A stretch of DNA of 64,000 nt from Actinoplanes teichomyceticus ATCC 31121 (GCF_003711105.1 NZ_CP023865.1:470001-534000); one strand, 5' to 3'. Shown: positions 12,848 through 23,840, numbered from the stretch's first letter. A program made the numbers and translations. The notes: generated by a model from the sequence alone, not told the origin.

Positions 12848-12921
12848 TCGCCTATTCTTCGCTACCCCCGATCACGTCGTTGTGGCAGGTCGGTGACGTG
12901 ACCGGGAAAAACCGGGCGGGG

Positions 12922-13160
12922 TCAGCGGCGGGCGGCCCGGCGCAGGACCCGCGACACCGACCGCGAGGCGGCCTGGTGCTCGCGGACGACCGGCATGGAC
13001 CGCTCGGCGATCCGCCGGATCCGGGCCTCGTCGTGTCGGTCGGCTCCGCCCGGATCAGCCGTGCCGCCCGCGTGTGCAGCGCTTGGCTGGCGCGGCGCCG
13101 CCGGCCCGTGTTGCGCGGGCCGGTGGCGCCGCCGTGGCCACGGTGGTCATCGCCGCCACT
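12922..13160 (-). pseudogene. Possible decayed or frameshifted small gene
   Basis: The 422-bp gap between the antiporter and ahcY contains no intact gene. Read on the minus strand it ends with a convincing coding-like stretch (EARIRRIAERSMPVVREHQ, then ASRSVSRVLRRAARR and TGA at 12922). The only upstream ATG-initiated frame (TTVATAAPPARATRAGG, near 13155) is shifted relative to it and stops early. This suggests one frameshift in a small basic protein gene. Alternatively the C-terminal part is translated alone from the ATG within SMPVV. The remaining gap, 13161-13269, holds only AT-richer possible promoter sequence. Confidence 0.3.
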
Positions 13161-13269
13161 GCGCCGGGACTACCGCGAGATGTCCGGAGAACACCCCGAT
13201 CTCCCTATGCCGGACCACGCACGTTATACGCGCGGAACCCGACATAGGGCATGATCGGCGCCTTGTGCC

Positions 13270-14730
<1,461 letters not shown>

Positions 14731-14753
14731 GAAAAGAGGGCTCCTCCCTCTCA

Positions 14754-14830
14754 GGAGGCGCCCTTACGTCAACAACGCCGCACCGAGCGTGGCGGACGTC
14801 GTTGTCCGTTGCAGCGCCTCTCGGCTGGGC
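14754..14830 (-). promoter_or_regulatory. S-adenosylhomocysteine (SAH) riboswitch
   Basis: Reading the minus strand from 14830, the conserved SAH-aptamer elements appear. First is GCCGAGAGGCGCTGCAAC with the invariant GCGCTGCAAC block. A small variable hairpin (GGACAACGACGTCC) follows, then GCTCGG closing helix P1 with CCGAG. The distal GGCGCCTC pairs back to GAGGCGC as the pseudoknot. Ligand binding is known to activate ahcY expression in this family. The pseudoknot strand lies about 25 nt before the ATG, next to the sequence GGAGGAGCCC, so exposure of the ribosome-binding site is plausible. Confidence 0.85.
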
Positions 14831-14859
14831 CAGACCACTTTAACGCGTTCGATTCTTGA

Positions 14860-15744
14860 TCACATGCGCCTCAGCGTCCCGTCGGTGTCGGAGATGACAT
14901 ATGTCCCATCGCCGAGCGGCCGCAGATCGTTCTCGTCGATCGTGACGATGCCCAGGTCGCCGAGCACCTCGCCGGTGTGCACGGCCACCCGGTGATGCCG
15001 CCACCAGGGCTCGCCGGTCGCCCCGTCCTCGCCGTAGACCACGACGACCGCGGTGTCGGCGTCCAGGTAGCCGCCGGCCCACTCGATCACCGCGAGCTCC
15101 GGGTCCGCGCCGAAGTCCGCGACCCCGAGCCGGAAGCGTGCCGCGCCGCCGGCCAGGTCGTGGAAGGCCACGTCCCGCTGCTCCTGGTGCTCCACGGTCA
15201 TGAACCCGCGCTGGTCGGGGGAGACGTCGATCAGGACGCGGTCGCCCCATCCGTAGTCGTGCACGTCACCGTCGGCGGCGGCCAGGAAGACCCGCGAGCC
15301 GTCCTGACCCTCGCCGACGTCGAGCAGCATCCGCCCGTCGCGCAGCGGGAAGTGCGACCCGCCGTGACCGGTGACCGGCAGCGGCCGCCGGCTGCGTGGC
15401 GTGCCGGTGGCCGCGTCCAGCACGATCCACTCGTCCGAGTCGCCGCGGTCGGCCAGCACGTGCGGCGCGTACACCCAGACCAGGGTGTCGTCCGCGGAGA
15501 ACGCCGCGTCGAGCCGGGCGGCGCCACGGTGCGGGCCCGGCCGGCCGGCGTCGAAGCGCCACCGCTGCCGGCCGTCCGGGCCGAGCCGGATCACCGCGTC
15601 GTCGGTGGCGCAGACCAGGCCGTCCCGGGTCGAGGTGACCGCCCAGCCCCGGGTCCCGGGCGGCGCCGGGAAGACCCGGGCGGACTCCAGGTCCGCGTCG
15701 AACACCTCGATGCCGTCGCCGGTCCGGCGGGAGATCACGCGCAC
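14860..15744 (-). CDS. Conserved hypothetical protein, beta-propeller-like
   Basis: 294 aa from the GTG at 15744 (VRVISRRTGDGIEVF); longer upstream starts run through low-complexity sequence that looks non-coding. The protein has repeated short strands with Trp/Asp pairs (RGWAVTSTRDGLVCATDD, FSADDTLVWVYAPH, RDGRMLLDVGEG, DNDLRPLGDGTYVISDTDG), suggesting a 6-7 bladed beta-propeller. No signal peptide or catalytic motif is seen, so it is probably cytosolic. It lies behind ahcY on the same strand but ends before the riboswitch, so it is a separate unit. Function unknown. Confidence 0.75.
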   Translation of the reverse strand: MRVISRRTGDGIEVFDADLESARVFPAPPGTRGWAVTSTRDGLVCATDDAVIRLGPDGRQRWRFDAGRPGPHRGAARLDAAFSADDTLVWVYAPHVLADRGDSDEWIVLDAATGTPRSRRPLPVTGHGGSHFPLRDGRMLLDVGEGQDGSRVFLAAADGDVHDYGWGDRVLIDVSPDQRGFMTVEHQEQRDVAFHDLAGGAARFRLGVADFGADPELAVIEWAGGYLDADTAVVVVYGEDGATGEPWWRHHRVAVHTGEVLGDLGIVTIDENDLRPLGDGTYVISDTDGTLRRM

Positions 15745-15902
15745 AGCGCGACAGCGTACCGCCGGCCCGGTCCGCCGCCGCCCGGACGACGCCGGTGCCG
15801 GACACCCGCGCGAGAAAAGGCTCGGATCTGTGCGCGCGGGTGTCCGGAACCGGCGCGTCCGTTCGTCACCCTGGTGAGAACGAACCTGACGAGAGGGCAA
15901 CC

Positions 15903-16226
15903 ATGAAGTACATGATGTTCGTCTGCACCGACAGCGAGCCGGAGACCGCGCTGCAGGCGCCGGACATCGAGGAGTGGGTGGCCGGTAACGACGCCGCCGG
16001 GCGGCGGGTGCTGGGCAGCCAGCTCGCCGAGCCGTCGGCGGCCACCACGGTCCGGGTCCGCGGCGGGGAGCTGCTGCTCACCGACGGCCCGTTCGCCGAG
16101 ACCAAGGAGGTGATCGTGGGGTTCGACATCCTGGAGTGCGCCGACCTGGACGAGGCCATCGAGGTGGCCCGTGCCCACCCGATGTCCTGGGCCGGGCGGG
16201 TGGAGCTGCGACCCTTTGTCGACTGA
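15903..16226 (+). CDS. YCII/DGPF-domain protein
   Basis: 107 aa single-domain protein of the YCII-related superfamily: MKYMMFVCTDSE at the N-terminus, the name-giving TDGPF motif near residue 60 (LLLTDGPFAETKEVIVGF), and ARAHP near residue 94. ATG start after GAGAGG. It overlaps the start of the downstream sigma factor. DGPF proteins are the standard genomic partner of ECF42-type sigma factors, and the pair is thought to act in a common stress or antibiotic-linked response. The biochemical role of this family is not established. Confidence 0.92.
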   Translation: MKYMMFVCTDSEPETALQAPDIEEWVAGNDAAGRRVLGSQLAEPSAATTVRVRGGELLLTDGPFAETKEVIVGFDILECADLDEAIEVARAHPMSWAGRVELRPFVD

Positions 16227-17535
16227 GGCGCGGGCCGTCGCCGCGGCGAGCCGGGACGCGTACGCGCGGATCGTCGCCACGCTGATCCGGCTGACCGGCG
16301 ACTGGTCGCTGGCCGAGGACTGCGCGCAGGACGCGATCGAGTCGGCGCTGCGCCGGTGGCCGCGCGACGGTGTGCCGGCGAACCCGGGCGGCTGGCTGAT
16401 GACGGCCGCCCGGAATCGCGCCGTCGACCAGCTGCGGCGGGCCGCCACCGCCGGGCGCAAGCTGCGCGACCTGGCGCTGCTGCGGGAGGCCGAGCCGGCG
16501 CCGGAGGGCGACGACCGGCTGCGGCTGATCTTCACGTGCTGTCACCCGGCCCTGGCGCCGGAGTCCCGGGTGGCCCTGACGCTGCGGACCGTCGCGGGGG
16601 TGCCGACCGCCGACGTGGCGCGGCTCTTCCTGGTCAGCGAGTCGGCGATGACCCGGCGGCTGACCCGGGCCAAGAGCAAGATCGCGCAGTCCCGGATCCC
16701 GTACCGGGCGCCGTCCGGGCCGGCGCTCGCCGAGCGCCTGCCCGGCGTCCTGGCCGTGCTGTACCTGCTCTTCACCCACGGTTACGACGCGGGTGGCGAG
16801 CTGGACGCGGCGGACGAGGCGATCCATCTGGCCCGCCTGCTCGCCGAGCTGATGCCGGCCGAGCCGGAGGTGTCCGCGCTGCTCGCGCTCTGCCTGCTGC
16901 AGCACTCGCGCCGGGCGGCCCGCCGGGACGCCGCTGGTGAGCTGGTCACCCTCGACCGGCAGGACCGGTCCCGCTGGGATCACGCGGCGATCGCCGAGGC
17001 GGTCGGGCTGCTCGCCGGCCGCCCGGTCACCGGCGCGTACGCGATCCAGGCGCACATCGCCGCCTGCCACGCGACCGCGCCGGACTTCGCGTCCACCGAC
17101 TGGTCCACCCTGGCCGGCTGGTACGACCAGCTCGCCCGGATCCACCCGTCGCCGGTCGTCGCGGTCAACCGGGCGGTGGCGCACGGCTACGCGTACGGGC
17201 CGGCCGCCGGGCTGGACCTGCTCGCCGGAGCCGGTGACGCGGTGGCCGGCTACGCCCCGGCGGTGGCCGCCCGGGCGCAGCTGGCCGCCCGGGCCGGCGA
17301 CCCGGTGACCGCCGCCGCGCTGTTCCGCCGGGCCGCCGGGATCGCCGCGTCCGAGGGGGAACGCCGCGCCCTGATGCGCCGAGCCGCGGAGACGGAGGCG
17401 GGGGTGGCCGCGTCCGGTGCGCGGCGCGCGGGGGCGCAGATCGGAGGCGCCGCGTCCGGTCCGGACCGCGTGGAGACGGAGGCGGGGGTCGCCGCGTCCG
17501 GTCCGCGGCGCGCGGGGGCGGAGGCCGTCGGTTGA
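16216..17535 (+). CDS. ECF42-like RNA polymerase sigma factor with C-terminal extension
   Basis: 439 aa from TTG at 16216, which overlaps the DGPF gene by 11 bp; an ATG at 16171 lies inside that gene and is less likely. Sigma region 2 is at residues about 10-80 (DWSLAEDCAQDAIESALRRWP, NPGGWLMTAARNRAVDQLRR). Region 4 is at 120-170 (LTLRTVAGVPTADVARLFLVSESAMTRRLTRAKSKI). A long helical TPR-like extension replaces an anti-sigma factor, as in ECF42 proteins. The last ~50 residues are an unusual low-complexity tail made by two copies of a 48-bp repeat (ETEAGVAASG...RRAGA). Confidence 0.92.
   Translation: MSTEARAVAAASRDAYARIVATLIRLTGDWSLAEDCAQDAIESALRRWPRDGVPANPGGWLMTAARNRAVDQLRRAATAGRKLRDLALLREAEPAPEGDDRLRLIFTCCHPALAPESRVALTLRTVAGVPTADVARLFLVSESAMTRRLTRAKSKIAQSRIPYRAPSGPALAERLPGVLAVLYLLFTHGYDAGGELDAADEAIHLARLLAELMPAEPEVSALLALCLLQHSRRAARRDAAGELVTLDRQDRSRWDHAAIAEAVGLLAGRPVTGAYAIQAHIAACHATAPDFASTDWSTLAGWYDQLARIHPSPVVAVNRAVAHGYAYGPAAGLDLLAGAGDAVAGYAPAVAARAQLAARAGDPVTAAALFRRAAGIAASEGERRALMRRAAETEAGVAASGARRAGAQIGGAASGPDRVETEAGVAASGPRRAGAEAVG
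17389..17520 (+). repeat. In-frame 48-bp direct repeat at the 3' end of the sigma factor gene
   Basis: Two near-identical 48-bp copies begin at 17389 and 17473, spaced 84 bp (28 codons) apart, with a partial third in between (CGCGTCCGGTCCGGACCGCG). They encode the Ala/Gly-rich tail ETEAGVAASG(A/P)RRAGA. The unit resembles the GC-rich minisatellites seen elsewhere in this window. Confidence 0.8.
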
Positions 17536-17612
17536 TCTTCGGTTGACTCTCGGTTGCCGCGGTCAACCCCGCCGCGCCGGTGCCGAAGGGCCGGGTACCG
17601 ACGAGGAGAGGG

Positions 17613-19202
17613 ATGGACATGGCCGGAAACCGTGGGCTGGGGCAGTGGTGCCGGGACCGCAGGGTCTCCACCAAGGTGCTCGCGGTCGCCGGAGTGGCGA
17701 TCGCCGGAACCGTGGTGACCGGTGTGCTCAGCGTGACCGGCATCGGCGACATGACCGACACCCGCAACGGTGAGGTCAGCCGGATGCTGCCGTACGCCAC
17801 GAGCCTGAACGACGCCGCGCTGTCGCTCAAGGCCGCCGCCAACGACGAGCGCGGCTTCCTGCTCACCGGCGACACCGAATTCTCCGGCGAGGCGCTCGGC
17901 CGCCAGGAGAAGGTGAACGCCTCGCTGGACGCCGCCCGCGCCCTGGCGGGCCCGATGACCGAGCAGGTCGACGGGATCCAGGCGGCCGCCGACGAGTGGT
18001 TCACGGCGGTCGAGGACGAGTTCGCCCTCTACGCGACCAAGCCGAAGGCGGCCACCGAGCTGGCCCTGGGCGCGAACCGGGACCTGCGCAAGACGTACGA
18101 GGGCCTGCTCTCCGCCGAGATCGACGCGGCCAACCAGCGGGTGCTCGACGGCAAGGCGTTCGACGACACCGCCAACCGCACGCGCACCCTGGTGCTGGCG
18201 GCCCTGGCCCTGGCGCTGCTGCTCGGGGTGAGCTGCGCGCTGTTCGTGGCCCGGCTGATCATCGTGCCGCTGCGCCGGGTCAGCGGGGTGCTGGACCAGG
18301 TGGCCGCGGGCGACCTCACCGGCGACCCCGGCGTGCACCAGCGCGACGAGCTCGGCCACATGGCCGACTCGCTGCGGGCCGCGACCGCCTCGCTGCGGCA
18401 GACCGTGGCCGACCTGACCGCGCACTCCGAATCGCTGTCGGTCGAGGCCGGCGCGCTCGCCGAGACCAGCCGGCTGAGCGCCGGCAGCGCCGAGCAGGGA
18501 GCCCGGCAGGCCGCGACGGTCGCCGACTCGGCGGCCACCATGTCGCTGAACATCCAGACCGTGGCGGCCGGCTCCGAGGAGATGGGCGCGTCGATCCGGG
18601 AGATCAGCGAGAGCGCCACCCAGGCCGTCCAGGTCGCGAACCGGGCGGTCGAGGTCACCGCGAACACCAGCGCGGTGATGGCCAAGCTGGGCGAATCGTC
18701 GGCGGAGATCGGCAACGTGATCAAGGTGATCACCGCGATCGCCGAGCAGACCAACCTGCTGGCGCTGAACGCCACCATCGAGTCGGCCCGGGCCGGCGAG
18801 ATGGGCAAGGGTTTCGCGGTGGTGGCCAGCGAGGTCAAGGAGCTGTCCCAGGAGACCGCCCGGGCCACCGAGGACATCGGCCAGCGGGTCGCCGCGATCC
18901 AGGCGGACACCCAGGGGGCGGTCGCCGCGATCGAGGAGATCAGCGAGATCATCGGCCGGATCAACGAGTTCCAGACCACCATCGCCTCGGCGGTCGAGGA
19001 GCAGACCGTGACCACCAATGAGATGAGCCGCAACGTCGGCGAGGCGGCCGAGGCCGGCGTCCGGGTCGCCGACACGATCACCGATGTGGCGTCGTCGGTG
19101 CAGCAGACCACGGTCGGGGTGGCCGAGGCCGACCGGGCCGCGACGCACCTCGCCGGGATGTCCGCCGACCTGCGCCGGATCGTCGAGCGCTTCAAGGTCT
19201 GA
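17613..19202 (+). CDS. Methyl-accepting chemotaxis protein
   Basis: 529 aa from ATG at 17613; the next in-frame ATG at 17619 has better spacing from GAGGAGAG and is a good alternative. Topology: TM1 at residues about 20-42 ([22 protein letters not shown]), an extracellular four-helix-like sensor (~43-190), TM2 at ~192-214 ([20 protein letters not shown]), a HAMP domain, then a long coiled-coil signalling domain. Its conserved hairpin tip is [27 protein letters not shown] near 385. It signals to CheA/CheW, which are not in this window, so the locus encodes an orphan receptor. The ligand is unknown. Confidence 0.95.
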   Translation: MDMAGNRGLGQWCRDRRVSTKVLAVAGVAIAGTVVTGVLSVTGIGDMTDTRNGEVSRMLPYATSLNDAALSLKAAANDERGFLLTGDTEFSGEALGRQEKVNASLDAARALAGPMTEQVDGIQAAADEWFTAVEDEFALYATKPKAATELALGANRDLRKTYEGLLSAEIDAANQRVLDGKAFDDTANRTRTLVLAALALALLLGVSCALFVARLIIVPLRRVSGVLDQVAAGDLTGDPGVHQRDELGHMADSLRAATASLRQTVADLTAHSESLSVEAGALAETSRLSAGSAEQGARQAATVADSAATMSLNIQTVAAGSEEMGASIREISESATQAVQVANRAVEVTANTSAVMAKLGESSAEIGNVIKVITAIAEQTNLLALNATIESARAGEMGKGFAVVASEVKELSQETARATEDIGQRVAAIQADTQGAVAAIEEISEIIGRINEFQTTIASAVEEQTVTTNEMSRNVGEAAEAGVRVADTITDVASSVQQTTVGVAEADRAATHLAGMSADLRRIVERFKV

Positions 19203-19461
19203 AGCGGAGCGGCTCACGCCGAGCGGGGCCGAACTCACGGTCAGTGACGGCGGGGGCCGGCTGGGGGCATTCGTCCGCCCCGTGGCCAGGTGTGACGATC
19301 GTCCACCGGTCGTCGCGTGTGCCGCGTCTTCTTCCTGGTAACCCATATTCTCGCCGGTCCGATCCGGCGGCGACGGCCGCACCCGACCCGTTCGGGCGCG
19401 GTCGTCGCGCTTGGTAGCCTTGTCGGCGCATTTGCCGCGGCCCGAGAAGTTGGGAACTACG

Positions 19462-20349
19462 TTGAGTCAAACCCTGCTCGTCACCGGCGGTGCCGGATTC
19501 GTCGGTAGTGCCCTGGTCAAGTCGTTGTTGACCGAGTTCCCGGGGGCCGCGGTCATCTCTCTGGACAACTACTTCACCGGCACTCCGGAGAATCACGTCA
19601 ACGACCCCCGGGTCACCTACCTGGAGGGTTCGACCGCGGAGATCGCCAAGATCTGGGCGGACCGCGGGCTGCCCGCCCCCGAGCTGGTGTTCCACCTGGG
19701 GGAGTACTCCCGGATCGTGCAGTCGTTCGAGGACCATGATCTGACCTGGGACTTCAACATGCTGGGCACCAAGGAGGTGGTGAAGTTCGCGGCCGGCAAG
19801 GGCGCCAAGCTGATCTACGCCGGGTCCAGCTCGAAGTTCGGCAACGACGGTGAGGACGAGAACCTCAATCCGTACGCCTGGACCAAGGCGAAGAACATCG
19901 AGTACATCAAGAACTACGCGAACTGGTACGGCCTGGACTACGCCATCACGTACTTCTACAACGTGTACGGGCCCGGGCAGATCACCGACGGCAAGTACGC
20001 CACCGTGATCGGCATCTTCGAGCGGCAGTACCTCACCGGCGAACCGCTGACCGTGGTGTCCCCGGGCACCCAGACCCGCGACTTCACCCACATCGACGAC
20101 ATCGTGCACGGCATCGTGCTGGTGGCCCGCCGCGGGGCCGGCGACGGCTACCTGCTCGGCACGGGCCGGGAGTGGCCACTGCTCGAGGTGGCCAAACTGT
20201 TCGGCGCGGAGTACCGGATGATCCCGGCGCTGCCCGGGGAGCGGGTGCGCGGCCAGGCCGACCTGACCCGGGCGGCCGGCCTGGGGTGGCAGCCTCAGAA
20301 GCAGCTCGACGAGTACGTCGCCGAGTTCGTGGCCGCCCATCCGCGCTGA
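19462..20349 (+). CDS. NAD-dependent epimerase/dehydratase (extended SDR)
   Basis: 295 aa from TTG at 19462 (reads LSQTLLVTGGAGFVGS). The Rossmann motif VTGGAGFVGS is at residues 6-15. The active-site Ser lies in IYAGSSSKFG, and the catalytic pair is in NPYAWTKAKN (YxxxK). FYNVYGPGQ is typical of UDP-glucose 4-epimerase/dTDP-glucose dehydratase relatives. The substrate is presumably a nucleotide sugar. It stands alone with a 260-bp upstream gap and is convergent with the MFS gene. The exact reaction cannot be assigned. Confidence 0.88.
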   Translation: MSQTLLVTGGAGFVGSALVKSLLTEFPGAAVISLDNYFTGTPENHVNDPRVTYLEGSTAEIAKIWADRGLPAPELVFHLGEYSRIVQSFEDHDLTWDFNMLGTKEVVKFAAGKGAKLIYAGSSSKFGNDGEDENLNPYAWTKAKNIEYIKNYANWYGLDYAITYFYNVYGPGQITDGKYATVIGIFERQYLTGEPLTVVSPGTQTRDFTHIDDIVHGIVLVARRGAGDGYLLGTGREWPLLEVAKLFGAEYRMIPALPGERVRGQADLTRAAGLGWQPQKQLDEYVAEFVAAHPR

Positions 20350-20358
20350 GGGACGGCA

Positions 20359-21855
20359 TCATCCGGTGGCTCGGGGACGCGTGGTGACGGCCGACAGCGG
20401 CGTCGCCACGTCCTCCAGCGACTTGCCCTCCGCGTCGACGCCCAGGAAGATCTCGACGATCCCGCCGATCGCCATCACCGCGGCGCCGATCAGGTACCCG
20501 ATGAACAGCTTGCCCGGATCCTCGCCCTCGCCGATCAGCCAGCCGTAGAAGATCGGGCCGATCGCGCCGAAGCACTGCGCGATCGCGAAGAACACCGCGA
20601 TGGCCTGGGCCCGGATCTCCAGCGGGAAGATCTCGCTCACCGTCAGGTACGCCGAGCTGGCCCCCGCCGAGGCGAAGAAGAAGATGACGCACCACGCGAC
20701 GGTCTGGGTGATCGCGTTCAGGATCCCGGCGTTGAACATCACCGCGGTGATCGCCAGCAGCACCCCGGACAGCAGGTAGGTGCCCGCGATCATCTTGCGG
20801 CGGCCGATCACGTCGAAGAGGTGCCCGATGGTCAGCGGGCCGATCAGGTTGCCGGCCGCGAACGCGATCAGATAGATCGGCGCGTTCTTCTCGTCGACGC
20901 CGTAGAACTTCGTCAGCACCAGGGTGTAGGTGAAGAAGATGGCGTTGTAGAGGAACGACTGGGTGATCATCAGGGAGGCGCCCAGGATCGACCGCTGCGG
21001 CAGCTGCTTGAACAGCACCCGGATCAGCGACAGGTACCCGTGCGCCTCGGTCGGCCGGATGTCGATCGCCTTGGACTCGTCGACCGGCGTCAGCCGCTGC
21101 CCGGAGGACTCCACCGCCCGCTCGATCTGCTGGATGTTCTCTTCCGCCTCGGCCTCGCGGCCGTGCATGATCAGCCAGCGCGGGCTCTCCGGCAGGTGCT
21201 TGCGCAGACTCCAGATGCAGGCGCCGATGATCGGGCCGATCAGGAAGCCGAGCCGCCAGCCGAGGTTCAGGTCGATCTGGTTGAGCAGCACGAAGGTGCC
21301 GAGCGTGCCGAGGATCGCGCCGCCCCAGTAGGTGCCGTTGACTCCGATGTCGACCCGGCCGCGGTACTTGGCCGGCATCATCTCGTCGATCGCGGAGTTG
21401 ATCGCGGCGTACTCGCCGCCGATGCCGGCTCCGGCTATGAACCTCGTCAGATACAGGAACGCGATGGCCGCGGCATCGTTGCCCCAGGTCAGCGCGGTCA
21501 ACGCGTTGCCGGCGAGGTAGACGCCGAGGGTGACGATGAACAGGTTCTTGCGCCCGAGGGCGTCGGACAGGCGGCCGAAGAACAGCGCGCCGAACACCTC
21601 GCCGAGCAGGTAGACCGTGGCGATGGCGCCGACCTCGGTGCTGCTGAGCGCGAGGGTCTCCTTCTCGGTCAGCACCGGGCCGATCGCGCTGGCGATGGTG
21701 ATCTCCAGACCGTCGAGTACCCACGCGGTGCCCAGCGCCAGGATCATGCGGGTGTGGAACGGCGACCAGCTCAACCGGTCGATACGCGCGGGGATCAAGC
21801 TCCGGATGGTTCCAGAATCGGAGGCCGGGGCGGGAGATCCGAGGCCGGCAGCCAT
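20359..21855 (-). CDS. MFS transporter, sugar/metabolite:H+ symporter type
   Basis: 498 aa from ATG at 21855, chosen because GGAGG lies 8 nt upstream; the ATG at 21864 overlaps that site. Twelve transmembrane helices with MFS signatures: GRLSDALGRKN (loop 2-3), FIAGAGIGGEYAAINSAI (helices 4-5), PESPRWL after helix 6, and GHLFDVIGRRK (loop 8-9). This motif set marks the sugar-porter/metabolite-symporter group. It sits downstream of the same-strand rhamnogalacturonan lyase gene, so uptake of a pectin-derived or other sugar is possible, but that is inference. Confidence 0.9.
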   Translation of the reverse strand: MAAGLGSPAPASDSGTIRSLIPARIDRLSWSPFHTRMILALGTAWVLDGLEITIASAIGPVLTEKETLALSSTEVGAIATVYLLGEVFGALFFGRLSDALGRKNLFIVTLGVYLAGNALTALTWGNDAAAIAFLYLTRFIAGAGIGGEYAAINSAIDEMMPAKYRGRVDIGVNGTYWGGAILGTLGTFVLLNQIDLNLGWRLGFLIGPIIGACIWSLRKHLPESPRWLIMHGREAEAEENIQQIERAVESSGQRLTPVDESKAIDIRPTEAHGYLSLIRVLFKQLPQRSILGASLMITQSFLYNAIFFTYTLVLTKFYGVDEKNAPIYLIAFAAGNLIGPLTIGHLFDVIGRRKMIAGTYLLSGVLLAITAVMFNAGILNAITQTVAWCVIFFFASAGASSAYLTVSEIFPLEIRAQAIAVFFAIAQCFGAIGPIFYGWLIGEGEDPGKLFIGYLIGAAVMAIGGIVEIFLGVDAEGKSLEDVATPLSAVTTRPRATG

Positions 21856-22187
21856 GGGATGCACCTCCAGTTCACGTGATGTGGCTCACGCATTACCCAA
21901 CGTGCCGCCTGCCATGCACGGGATTCGATCGGTGTCGCGGTGGTGGCTGCGGGCTCCGACGGGGTGGGTGCACACCCAGGCGTACCTTCGCTTGTCCCCG
22001 CATTACCCGGCATCGGCCGTACCCAAGCCGGCCGCCGTGCCCGGCGCCGTGCCGGAGCCGGTCGCCCACGCCGCCGCCCGCCGGTCGGCGGTCACCGCGC
22101 CGGGCGGGTCGCGGTGTTTCCGAGCCCGGACACGGGAGAGCGGCGGGGGTCCGGGCGCCCGGCCCGGCCCCCGCCGCGGTGCGCCGC
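21856..22187. other. Intergenic region between the MFS and lyase genes
   Basis: 332 bases without a supported gene. The left part holds the promoter region and RBS of the minus-strand MFS gene (TTCACGTGA palindrome at about 21871). The right part has a strong GC hairpin (CGGCGGGGG ... CCCCCGCCG, about 22141-22176), suited to terminate the minus-strand lyase transcript. Confidence 0.5.
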
Positions 22188-23840
22188 CTACGCCGGGTCG
22201 AGGGCCAGGGCGTCGAAGATGAAATTCGGGCTCAGGAACGTGGCGCCGCTGCTGCCGCTGATCGTCGAGATCGACAGGGTGTTGGTCCCGGCCTTCAGCG
22301 CGCCGGCCGGCACGGTGAAGGTGTACGTGGTGTTGACGCCACGCCAGGTGCCCCGGGTCACGTTGCGGGAGTCCAGGTCGGCCGGCGCGGGCGACGCCGA
22401 GGCCGGTGACGAGTAGCTGCCGATGGTGACCGCCGGGCGGCCACCGGCGAAGCTCGACGTCGTCGCGATGCGCAGCCGCACGCCCGCGGCCGGCACCGAG
22501 GAGAGCGTGAAGTTCAGCGCCATCGGGGAGTTCACCGACTTGAACTCGGCCATCGGGAACTTCGCCGCGCCGTTGCTCACGCTGTAGCCGCTCGACCTCC
22601 ACGCGGACATCCGGCTGTCGGACGGGTGCATGGTCTCGATCTTGTCCGCGTTGAGGAAGCCGGCCGGGGTGCCGTCGAACGTGCCGAGCTGGAAGAGCGT
22701 GCCGGCGGCCGGGACGCTGCCGGTCATCGCCAGCGAGGTGGTGGCGCCGGCGGTCACCGTGACGGTCCTGGTGGTGCCGACCGCGAGCTCGCCGGCGTAC
22801 AGGGTGGCGGTGTACGTGCCCGGCTTGACGTGCCCGATCACGAACCGGCCGGACTTCACCTGACCCCAGTACTGCCCGTTCGGGCCGGCCAGGGCGACCG
22901 TCGCGCGCAGCCCGTTCCAGGTCCCGCCCGCGGTGCCGCTCACCCCGCCGCGCCGGGCGTCGGAGAGCAGGCCGGGGAGGTACGCGCTGAGGAAGTCCAT
23001 GCTGCGCGGGGCCGGCGACTCGCCGTCGGTGAGCGCCAGGGCGTACGGCCCGTGCAGGCCCAGCCGCAGCGCCTCGGTCTGCTGGTGCCCGCTGAACATG
23101 TAGTGGGTGATGTTGACCGCGGTCCCGGTGTCGTTGACCTCGATGTCGCGGAAGAACGGGCCACCCGAGGCCATGTCGACGTTGCCCGGGACGATGTACG
23201 CCCCGTGGCCGTTCCCGCTCGCCCCGAACGGGGCCTGCGCGATCAGCCGCTGGGAGCTGTAGAACTTCGACGCGGTCTGCCCGTCGGCGAACGCGAACAC
23301 GTCCGAGCCCTCGACCGTCGACGTGGTGCCGGCGGTCCTCGCGGCCACCGGTGAGCTGGTCAGCAGCGAGCTCTTCAGCCGGGTGATGAACCGGGCCTCA
23401 CCCGGGTTCAGCGCCTTGGTGATATCGGTGGCCATGTAGATGGTGTTGTCGTTCTTGCGCGCGAAGTAGTACTGCGTCACGCCGATCGACGCGTTGGTGG
23501 CGCTGATCAGGATCGAGGCGCCGTTGTTGAACGTCTTGCCGGTGACCGTGGCGGACGACCACCCGGACTCGAACTGCCCGGCCGCCTGCCCGGCCGCGGT
23601 CAGCTCGGTGCCGTCGTGCTTGAGCGAGGTCAGGTTGCCGTTCGTGGTGTTCACCGCGAACGTCACGCCGGCGCCGGTGTCGAAGGTGATGCTCGACGCG
23701 GCGTTCGCCCACGGCTGGCCGCCGAGCAGGCCGGCGCCGGCCAGCACCGCGACCGTGGCGATGCCGCCGGCCAGCGCCTTGCGGCGGGTGCGCGAGGCCG
23801 GAGGGCGGTGGGAGGTGGGGGGCTGGGGATCGGGGGTCAT
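22188..23840 (-). CDS. Secreted rhamnogalacturonan endolyase, PL4-like
   Basis: 550 aa from ATG at 23840. The N-terminus has a twin-arginine-like leader (SRTRRKALAGGIATVAVLAG, cleavage near NAASS). The order of regions matches PL4 rhamnogalacturonan lyases: an N-terminal beta-sandwich catalytic domain (~45-330; GVTFAVNTTNGNLTSLKHDG), a fibronectin/carboxypeptidase-like middle domain (~355-420; GHVKPGTYTATLYAGELAV) and a C-terminal carbohydrate-binding jelly roll that begins QLGTFDGTPAGFLNADKI. It is predicted to cleave the rhamnose-galacturonate backbone of pectin outside the cell by beta-elimination. Substrate specificity is inferred from the fold only. Confidence 0.85.
   Translation of the reverse strand: MTPDPQPPTSHRPPASRTRRKALAGGIATVAVLAGAGLLGGQPWANAASSITFDTGAGVTFAVNTTNGNLTSLKHDGTELTAAGQAAGQFESGWSSATVTGKTFNNGASILISATNASIGVTQYYFARKNDNTIYMATDITKALNPGEARFITRLKSSLLTSSPVAARTAGTTSTVEGSDVFAFADGQTASKFYSSQRLIAQAPFGASGNGHGAYIVPGNVDMASGGPFFRDIEVNDTGTAVNITHYMFSGHQQTEALRLGLHGPYALALTDGESPAPRSMDFLSAYLPGLLSDARRGGVSGTAGGTWNGLRATVALAGPNGQYWGQVKSGRFVIGHVKPGTYTATLYAGELAVGTTRTVTVTAGATTSLAMTGSVPAAGTLFQLGTFDGTPAGFLNADKIETMHPSDSRMSAWRSSGYSVSNGAAKFPMAEFKSVNSPMALNFTLSSVPAAGVRLRIATTSSFAGGRPAVTIGSYSSPASASPAPADLDSRNVTRGTWRGVNTTYTFTVPAGALKAGTNTLSISTISGSSGATFLSPNFIFDALALDPA

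Noticed and set aside
17250..19382. 710-codon minus-strand frame opposite the chemotaxis receptor
   Set aside because: Antisense shadow; the plus strand has complete HAMP and MCP signal motifs.
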